Source: Ceratotherium simum simum
Taxonomy: Eukaryota; Chordata; Mammalia; Perissodactyla; Rhinocerotidae
Reading direction: 5' to 3'
Length of the DNA: 64,000 nt
Assembly: GCF_000283155.1 (NCBI RefSeq)
Contig: NW_004454179.1
Location: 1,325,210 to 1,389,209, forward strand
Part shown: piece after piece, positions 56,076-64,000 of the stretch
Layout of the letters: every line of letters begins with the position of its first letter
Position numbering within the stretch: the first letter of the stretch is position 1
Notes under the pieces: generated by a model
Database searches by the model: none
Seen by the model: the letters and a program-made list of their open reading frames with translations, nothing else
What the model was told of the DNA's origin: nothing
Translations under genes and position numbers: made by a program

Positions 56076-56349
56076 TCTGGTTATGAAGAGAGGTATCTGG
56101 GCTGACAAGCCTTTTGCTCTGGGGAGGATCCCCAGGTAGCCCAAAGCTAAAGTCTCTTCCTGACCACTTGGTCTAGTGGGCTGGCTTTTGAGGACTTACA
56201 ATGGCCACATCTAAAAGGCTCACAGGACTTTGGGGACTGCAGCTTACCACATCCCTGGGATGCAGTATTCTCTAATTCACTGCCTCCACCCTGACCCAGT
56301 CATCAGATGGAGAAGATAGGGGAAAGGCTCTGTGCCTCCTTCTGGAAAA

Positions 56350-56510
56350 GACAATATGAGTACTGGCTAAGAGCCAGACAGACCAGTGTTCAAAATTTGG
56401 CTTGGCCACTTACTAGCTGTGTGACTTTGGGCAACTTATGTAATGTTGTGAGCCTCAGTTTTGTCCTATTTCACAGGTTTCTGGTGGGCACTACTGAGAT
56501 AATGTCTTTT
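56350..56510 (+). mobile_element. MIR SINE, sense
   Basis: 'cttactagctgtgtgacttt' and 'gggcaacttatgtaatgttg' then 'agcctcagttttgtcc' are the MIR core. Confidence 0.82.
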
Positions 56511-56614
56511 GGGGATAATAGGCTTCCATGGAAGATACACATGTAGGGGTATGGAAGGCTGGAGGCAGAGGTAATGAACAGGGACATTGAGGCATTGACT
56601 CTGTTTGTTATGTG

Positions 56615-57386
56615 TGTTTTTCACCACCACCAATCAATTAACTCAATTCTGACACTATCTACCTGGAGATAGTATTAGATCCCACAGGTTAACGGCTCAG
56701 TCCTACAAGACTACCACCACCCCCAACATCAGATCCTTTAGTCCAGGTTGTCACCTGTGCTTCTGACAGACCAGCTGCAGATTGGAGGCTCCAACGACCC
56801 ACTCCTTGGGTTCGATTAATTTGCAAGAGTGGCTTACAGAACTCAGAGAAACATTTTACTTACTAGATTACTGGTTTATTATAAAAGGATATAACTCAGG
56901 AACAGCAGGATGGAAGAGAAGCATAGGGCAAGATATGTGGGAAGGGGCACGGAGCTTCCATGCCCTGTGGGTGCGTCAGTCTCCCCAAATCTCCATGTGT
57001 TCACCAACCTGGTTGCTCTCCAAACCCCGGCTTTTTGGGTTTTTATGAAGGCCTCATTACATAGGCATGCTTGATTACATCATTGGCCGTTGGTGATTGA
57101 TTCAACCTTCAGCTCCTCTCCTCTCTCTGGTGGTCAGGGGGTGGAACAGAAAGTTCCAACCCTCTAATCACTCGGTTGGTTCCCCTGGCAACCAGCCTCC
57201 ATCCTTAGGTGCTTTCCAAAAGTCACCACATTAACATAAACTGAGGTGTGGTTGAAAGGGGTTTGTTAGGAATATCAAGACACCTTTATCCCTCTTACCA
57301 CGTAGGCAATATTTCAAAGATTTTAGGAGCTCTGTGCCAGGAACAGGGATGAAGACCAAATATATATTTTGTATTATAATATCACA
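56615..57386 (-). mobile_element. Solo LTR, antisense, family not assigned
   Basis: On the minus strand it starts 'tgtgatattataatacaaaa', has 'cataaaaacccaaaaagccg' (TATA-like) and an AATAAA-like 'ataataaaccagtaatctag', and runs to the 'aattgattggtggtggtgaa' region. This is the order of promoter and poly(A) signals in an LTR. Confidence 0.65.
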
Positions 57387-59229
57387 CTCTGTTTTTTCCC
57401 CACGGATGAGATTGTGGCCTGGCTGCCAGCAAGTTTAGTCCAAGAACCAGGAGAATCCAATGTTTGTAGACGTTTCCTTAAATATTAGCTTATAGATGTA
57501 AGTGCAAGTTTTTCCAGAATAGTAACCTGCTCCCAGGTATAGAAAGGTGACGGCAGAGCAAGCAGTGAGCTTCTCAGATCTGTTAAGACTGCTTTCTACG
57601 GATACTGTCACCAGAGGTTCAAACCCTTTGTTAGGAACTCTGGAGGTCAGGAGAAAGTCCACCAATGTAAACTGCATCCGCCTCTACCCTGTGGAGCTAC
57701 CTGCTTCTGAAAGTTTCTGGGTTCTTGGCTAAGTAAATCAGGCACACCATAGAAGCACATAGTGGGTTTAAACCTATTTTTTCTTTGCCCACCAATCCAC
57801 AACCCACTATAACTGCTGCAGCGGATGAAATACTTAGCATAGGGCAAAGCCCATGAAGGGCACACAGGAAAGACAGCTCCTTCCAACCCTCCTTTCCAGC
57901 AGATAAGAATAGCAAAGTTGGATTCTGTACCTTTTCCACTTTCAGTTGTTCAAACAGCCCCATCAGGCGCTTGAACTTAGCCTTAAGCATTCTAAAATGT
58001 CCATCCCATGTTCCATTCAAAGCTCTCTTCCTCCCAACCTGTCCCCCAGCCCAGGCTGCTCTAGAGGGCTCTAGTTGCCTGGAATGGGGCACCGATTGCA
58101 AGAGAAGAGTGTCTGCCTGTTCAATTCTTCTCTACACTTAGTTCTCTGATCTCAGGATGTGGAGCAGGAAGATGAAAGACCCCACAAGGCAACCTCTGAG
58201 AATGTGGCTGCTCTGGCAAGGTCCTCTCCTGGATCTGGGCTGCTTCCCCATTGGTTGGACAGGTGGTGTACACAAGAAGGCCCAGTGGACGGTTATTCAG
58301 CCTTAAGCAGCTCCCCCAGGCATTAGCAGCCCCTTGCAAAAATCCATACCCTCTGCCAGTTGGGGGTCTTACACCCGACTGCTCTGGGGCAAGCACCTCT
58401 GTGCCCTTCACCGTGGTGTCCCTGGCAACGTGCAGCAGTCCCTGCTCTCCCTCCCCTGCCCAATCTCACCTGTCTTTTGGAGACTTGGGGCATAAGAAGG
58501 CTCCATTTTATTTGCCTTAAGGGAAATGAGAATTTGAGGGTGATGTCTTCAACCCTCTTTGTTTTCCCACTCTACCTCCACTCTCTCCCCAGGGCACAGA
58601 TACCACTGGGGTGGATCGGCAAACCAAGAGGCTGAGCAGACATTCAACTAGGGATCAAAAGGGCATTCTACCCACTAGTTTACAAGACAGATCTCATGGG
58701 TCCCACCTCCATGGCTCTAGGGAGAGACTAGTTGTGGCCTTCTCCCTTAGAGAAGGGCAACGTCTCTTTGAAAATGATAGATTTTCCCCAAAGGCAACCT
58801 CCTTCCAGTTTCCAGCCCCTCTTATATCTCTCCTCCCCTCTTGGCTTCAGAGTGGCCTCTCTAGAGCCAGTGGTGGATGGTGGGTGAGAGGATGAGAGGG
58901 GCATTCTGTAGCCAGAGTGAGGCTTTCTTTGAATTCTGAGCAGCTGGAGAACTTAGTAACATCTCAATAATGCGTTATCTCTGCCCCATAAAGCAAAGTC
59001 AGGAGCAGGAAAAAATCCTCAATCAATACTTCACAACATCCCATTTCATACAGGATGAGTTGTTGCAATGAAGAGACCCCAGTCTGTCCCTAAGGACTTG
59101 CATCAGAGATGGGGGCCCTGGTCCAAGGCAATTAGGAAAATTCCTATCAACAGAAGAGACATGGAAATATCTGTTTCTTATTGATGTCAAGGCCAGGGTG
59201 GAGATTCTGGTCTAAAATAACCTTTTCTG
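57387..59229. other. Intergenic, unique-looking sequence
   Basis: Higher G+C than the flanks. It holds the longest frame in the window (134 codons, minus strand, 57697-58101), which has no similarity I recognise. No other feature. Confidence 0.4.
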
Positions 59230-59345
59230 GGCCAAGCAGCCTAATAGGACATTTAACCTCTCTGAGACTCAGTTTCCTGGTTTTTAAGATTAGAGTTGAA
59301 TTACTCTGCATGGTCTTCCCAGCTCAGAGTTTTAAGAGTTAAGAT
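59230..59345 (+). mobile_element. MIR SINE, partial
   Basis: 'atttaacctctctgagactc' and 'agtttcctggtttttaagat' match the MIR core. Confidence 0.65.
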
Positions 59346-60554
59346 GATGGAATGTGCTAAAGTTATATAAATAAAAGAAACAAGTAATTTTTTTTTAGCT
59401 ATTTGGAAATCCCCTGCATAATTTGTGACTAGAGATAGAATTCAGATTTATAACCCAAGATAACCTTTCCTATCTCGAATATCCTCAATTTACTCTTTGG
59501 CTTACTGTAATATTCCTTTGTGAATTATCTTGTCCTGATTAAATAAAAAGCAAAATCAAGCAACTACTTCAGACAGGTGAGTAAACCCATAAAACTAGAG
59601 AGACACGGCAAAGATGTCAACTAAAACTCACAGAATGCATTAAAGGAGCCCAGGGACAAATGGAATAGGAGCAAGCAAGGGTGTCTTCGTCCAGGCCCAT
59701 TAAAATGATCAGGAGACCAGAAGGTGGGTTTTTTGGAGGGACACACGAGGATCTCCTGGAACCCAAGTGCAGGCAGGGCAGCAGGCCCCATGGAGACTGG
59801 CCCCAGGGGCTGGAGAGCCATCAGGAACCAGGGCAGTCCTTCTCGCCAGCTACCCAGGCACATGGTCTCTCATCTCTCAGCTTCTCTCTACATATTTGCT
59901 TTCCTCTTACTGAGGAGGAGGTGGGGCAGGGTTGACAAACTGATGAAAAAAACTGCTACAAAGTGCAAATAGCTCACTGAGACTTTTTCCTAATAAAACT
60001 GAGTCATTGGTTTTAGTTACTTGTGCTTCTGGTTTTAATGATCTTTACTGGCATAGGATGCCTAGAAAGCTTAAATTTTAGGTGCCTTAGTATCACCAAC
60101 AAGAAAAAAAAAATTGATAAAGCACTGGGATGACAAGAAAAGGAGAGCTGATTGAAAACTGTTAACTTCCAGAAAGATCTAAACCAGACACGAAGGCTCC
60201 CACATCCCTAGTTTATGATTCTGGAGACTGTTGACCTATTGACTTAAAGATATTCAAAAAGGTAGGCTAGATATAATGACAGTGTCAGAGCCTGTTAACC
60301 ATGTTAAGATTTGAGAAAGAGTTAGTTTTCAATAAGAAAAAGTGAACCTTTGTCTATTACTCAGACATCTTTGGCTTTTCTTTGGAAATAATTTCCAGAC
60401 CTCACAATAATTTGAGCCAAAAGTTAGAGACCCAGATCCTAGTCCAGGCTTTGACACTAATTTTTCAGAAACCTTTCTCCTGGAGCCTGGAGTTTGATGA
60501 ATGGCACAGAATTCCTTCCCTGCTGCCTTCGGTGGCTAAATGCTTTGATGTTTT
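59346..60554. other. Intergenic, no recognised feature
   Basis: Nothing supported. Confidence 0.4.
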
Positions 60555-60640
60555 AGAGAGGGTTAGAATGCTGGGTCCATCACTTACCAGCTATGTGCCC
60601 TTGGGAATATACTTAACCTCTCTCAGTTTTTCTCATAAAG
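60555..60640 (+). mobile_element. MIR SINE, partial
   Basis: 'cacttaccagctatgtgccc' then 'tacttaacctctctcagttt'. Confidence 0.65.
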
Positions 60641-63165
60641 ACTTGAATTGTTAGCTTTCTTGTGATTTGTCATTTTTATACATTACATTCTTTAACTCTT
60701 TGAAGGCAGAGTTTCTCATCTACAGTACTTTGACCCATCTCCTCTACCAGTGTTGGTATAAATGCTAAGCTGGGAGCCTGTGCTCAGTAAATGTTTATCA
60801 TTTTCTTGATTTTGGCAAAAATATTAATAATATTTTATTAAAGTTTCACTATGGGCAAGACATTGAGTCTGGTGATTTTGATGGGGGGAGAGGGAAAAGG
60901 ACAAATAAGGAATAAGCCTTTCCTTTAGGAAGGTTCAATTCACTGAGGGGACCAGATAGGTAGACAAGATGCTAATCTACCTGGCAGGTCTCTCCTCTTC
61001 TCTCCCACAACGTGAGACTCTAGGGAATCATTTGGGAGTAGAAACTGTTGGGAGCAGAGTGGTTGTCTAGATAGACAATCCTGGCTTCCTGGTGGCCCAC
61101 AGAGACAAGAGAGGGAGTGCTGATGCTCAGCAGATGTCCCACTTTCCTAAGACAAACACATATTGAACATCGAAGAGGCTATGCAGTTCTTTTCTAACAC
61201 TTCCATTTAAATGCCTCAGAGATCTGGACTGAACAAGCTGGGAGGCAGGGCAGAGTTGAAGAGGACAGTTACTCATGTGCTGTCTTCCTGGCTTTGCCAC
61301 CTCTCCTAATTTCCTTGAATCACATAAAGGAGCAAGTTGTCACTGCCTGCAGGCACCCAGAGCCTCCCCTGTGGATACTCCCCTCTTTGCCAGCTCTTTC
61401 TCCTCAGGCCAGTTTTCTCTGATCTTCCAGGATGGGAGGTGGAGGTTGGAGGAGCAGGCAGGAGTTCTGGTCCCCCGGATAAAGGGAGGGGATGCAGCAG
61501 ACTGAGAATGGGTGGAGACGAGGGGAAGGAAAGGTAGGCTTCCGTTTCAGGCTGCCCTTAGTTTGCTCCTCAATAATCTAAAATCACACACTATTTGCCA
61601 GCCAGAGGGTTAGCTTTCTTCTGATAATACCTACCACAGTGTAGCCTGTGTGAGCCATTCCTTCTCTGAACAGAACTTTGGTCCTACTTCTTGTGAAATA
61701 ACAATTCTGGCCTTATCGAGCAGAGGGAGTGCTTGCCCCTTCATCTTCTGGGTAACTGTGAAGCTTGCTGGCATTAACTGACAATGGTGGATACACATTA
61801 TCCCTGACTTCTCCCCCTTCCTGGGTGGAAGAATAGGAGCAGGTGAGAGCGGAGGTTCAGCCAACCTCACAACACTGAAATACAAGTGCTAATGTCACTT
61901 CACGCAGTATTCTTCCATAGGAGTCCAAGAAAGTGTTGGTCCCTGGAAAAACTGTACTGCCTTCTCCATGATTTCTAGAGAAACGTTTGAGTTACACTTT
62001 CTTATATGCTAAGAGCACAGTACACAACCCAGTGTAGTTGTTTTATCCACGGCTACCACTCCCATCTGAGGCTGTGAGCCATCTGACCACAACGGCTGCC
62101 CCACCACCAACAACTAAGGGCATGCTACCTGCCTCCCGCCCCGCCACCCCTCACACTCAACATTTTATGAAAAGAAGGAATCTTTTGCCTCCCTTGTAAA
62201 TATTTAGTAGGTTCAGCATCCTCCCAAGCTCTGAGAATTACACTATAAAGTCAGCCCATGATGGATGAGATGAGATATATACAGAGACAGGCAAAAGACA
62301 GATTGGCTTCTGGGCCTGAAGCAGGAAGGCCAGGCAATTCTGGCCCCATTGACTTGTCTAAAGGTGCATTGAATACCACTAAGAAGGTTCAAGATGGCAG
62401 GACAACGGTAGCTCTAGAAAAGGAGAGACCAGGAAGAAAGCACCTGCCATATGTCTCCATCGCTGACCTCCAGGCGTGACCTGTCTATGCCTGGCTGTGC
62501 AGACCGATGGTTCAGCTCTCAGAACCTGGAGCCATAAAATATTTGAGTCATACACGCAATTCTTCTTGTTCTGATTTCATGCTCACTAAGCAACTGACAA
62601 TTACAATTTGATTTCCCATATATTTGTTAATACTCCCACTTTGTTCTAAAGAGGATATAAGTGGGCTTACAAAGGTGCGCATGCTTCAATTTAAAAAATA
62701 AAATTTGACATAAATTGATACAGTGGATCTTTGGTTTTGACTGCCTCCTATCCATTTTACCCTTACTCTTCCCTATTTTCTTTGGGGAAACTACTGCCTC
62801 TCATCACAAGTTCTAAGAAGGTATGTGACCAACACCTGGCCAATCTGAGAATTCCATCCACCTGGTCTCAGCAGCTTGGCCAAGTCACCCACAGAAACTC
62901 AATTCTGGGAACTTTGTTGGAATTATGGGGAAAGAGAATCTCTCATTCCACTGGCACTGCTTTCTGTAGGATGAGATAAGCCTGGGGCTGCCAGGAGCCA
63001 CCAGGTGGGGAGGCAGGAGCCTGAGAAAGGAGGCAACAGAGAAGAAAGCAAAGCTGAGAGATGGAGGGAAAGAGATTGAGCGCTGATGAGTTTTTTGAAT
63101 TCCTAGATCTAGCCATGGCCAAAGCTAGACCAACGCCTGCATTTTTTTTTTTTTTAGTAGACATA
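60641..63165. other. Intergenic, no recognised feature
   Basis: No gene or clear repeat beyond short L2/MIR-like pieces (for example around 60700-60800). Confidence 0.4.
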
Positions 63166-63175
63166 CTATATTCCC

Positions 63176-63491
63176 TTTTTTCTTTCTTTTTTTTGTGAGG
63201 AAGATCAGCCCTGAGCTAACATCCATGCCAATCCTCCTCCTTTTGCTGACGAAGACCGACCCTGAGCCAACATCTATTGCCAATCCTCCTCCTTTTTTTT
63301 TTTTTTCCTTTTCTCCCCAAAGCCCTAGTAGATAGTTGTATGTCATAATTGCACATCCTTCTAGTTACTGTATGTGGGATGCGGCCTCAGCAGGGCCGGA
63401 CAAGCAGTGTGTCAGCGCGCACCCAGGATCCGAACCTGGGACACCAGCAGCGGAGCACGTGCACTTAACCACTAGGCCACAGGGCAGGACC
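63176..63491 (-). mobile_element. ERE SINE, full length, antisense
   Basis: Oligo(T), two tail units, 'gcacatccttctagttactg' body and the head ending 'aggccacagggcaggacc'. It is more diverged than the 36.6-kb copy. Flanks are T-rich (ccctttttt / ccctttttat), so the TSD is unclear. Confidence 0.9.
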
Positions 63492-64000
63492 CCTTTTTAT
63501 CTTAATTAAGTTGAGTTTCTAGCCACTTTCAACTGAGGGTCCTGATTAATTCAGTATATGAGAAAAGTGGGGAGAGAAGAAAATAAGCACAGAGAAGAAA
63601 AAATGAGACTAGTAGAGACTTGAGCACACCCACCCACCCACAAGACGATTGCCATGAATTCAGTATACTTGCTCACCCTGGCCGGCAACCTCAACCCTAA
63701 CCTCATAGCAGTCAGCCCAGGGGGAAATCTGCTCCGTCCCATTAATTAGAGGACCCAGAAGACGAAAACTAAGCAAGAAGCTCAGGAGAAATATTACTAT
63801 TCCTGATCATAAAAATTGAAAGGAGTGTCTACCTTGGGCTCCCTATAAAGAAGATACTGTGTGAAATAGTGAATCACACCCTCACTAATATTCTTACAAT
63901 AAATACAACAATAAATTAATGAATTTCATGGGACTGTTTCTTATGATCTCCTGAAAACTGGACGATGAGAACACAATCCAGTGCGAGCAGCTTTAAAGTG
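63492..64000. other. Intergenic, no recognised feature
   Basis: A short CACC repeat lies near 63628-63641. Nothing else supported. Confidence 0.4.

Noticed and set aside
57697..58101. 134-codon open frame on the minus strand, the longest in the window
   Set aside because: No similarity to any protein I know, no splice or promoter context, and a frame this long is expected by chance in 64 kb of moderately GC-rich mammalian DNA.
62258..62479. 73-codon basic frame
   Set aside because: Considered as a pseudogene fragment but matches nothing I know, and has no flanking homology.
1..64000. CRISPR arrays, operons, phage or plasmid features, rRNA or tRNA genes
   Set aside because: None seen. The tRNA-like heads all belong to ERE SINEs. 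The genome is a mammalian nuclear one.

Overview
The window is mammalian nuclear DNA from an odd-toed ungulate, most likely a horse-type equid. The main evidence is about ten tRNA-derived SINEs of the equine ERE type, several with clear target-site duplications, on a background of MIR, L2, L1 and MaLR remnants. Only two genes can be supported, and both are spliced, so most open reading frames here are chance or repeat frames. Gene names come from recognising the translated exons; no search was run. Layout: (1) 1-11,903, plus strand: the 3' half of RPP30, a protein subunit of RNase P and RNase MRP. Five coding exons (4936-5052, 5928-5957, 6351-6388, 7002-7081, 10775-10884) encode the last 124 residues and the stop; the 5' exons and promoter lie off the left edge. 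(2) About 11,904-17,920: convergent intergenic spacer with MIR, an ERE cluster with a multiplied tail, old L1, a twin-primed L1 and L2. (3) About 17,925-27,232, minus strand: complete ANKRD1 (CARP), nine coding exons giving 319 residues, with a 3' UTR carrying AU-rich nonamers, a poly(A) signal, a TATA box and nearby TEAD, GATA and E-box motifs. (4) 27,265-64,000: about 37 kb upstream of ANKRD1 with no coding gene I can support. It holds solo LTRs, nested MaLR LTRs, a hAT-type element, an antisense L2 split by a younger L1, ERE copies, many MIRs and simple repeats. The two genes are tail to tail and have unrelated jobs: RPP30 is a housekeeping RNA-processing subunit, while ANKRD1 is a stress- and stretch-induced muscle protein and transcriptional cofactor. 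No microbial operon, CRISPR array, phage or undescribed multigene system is present. The observations most worth checking are: a weak RPP30 donor in competition with a strong cryptic donor 10 nt downstream; three overlapping-class AU-rich nonamers in the ANKRD1 3' UTR; a long pyrimidine tract just after the weak ANKRD1 exon 6 donor; paired TEAD motifs and an upstream GATA/NKX-like cluster; and an old unassigned direct duplication at 32.1 and 35.1 kb.
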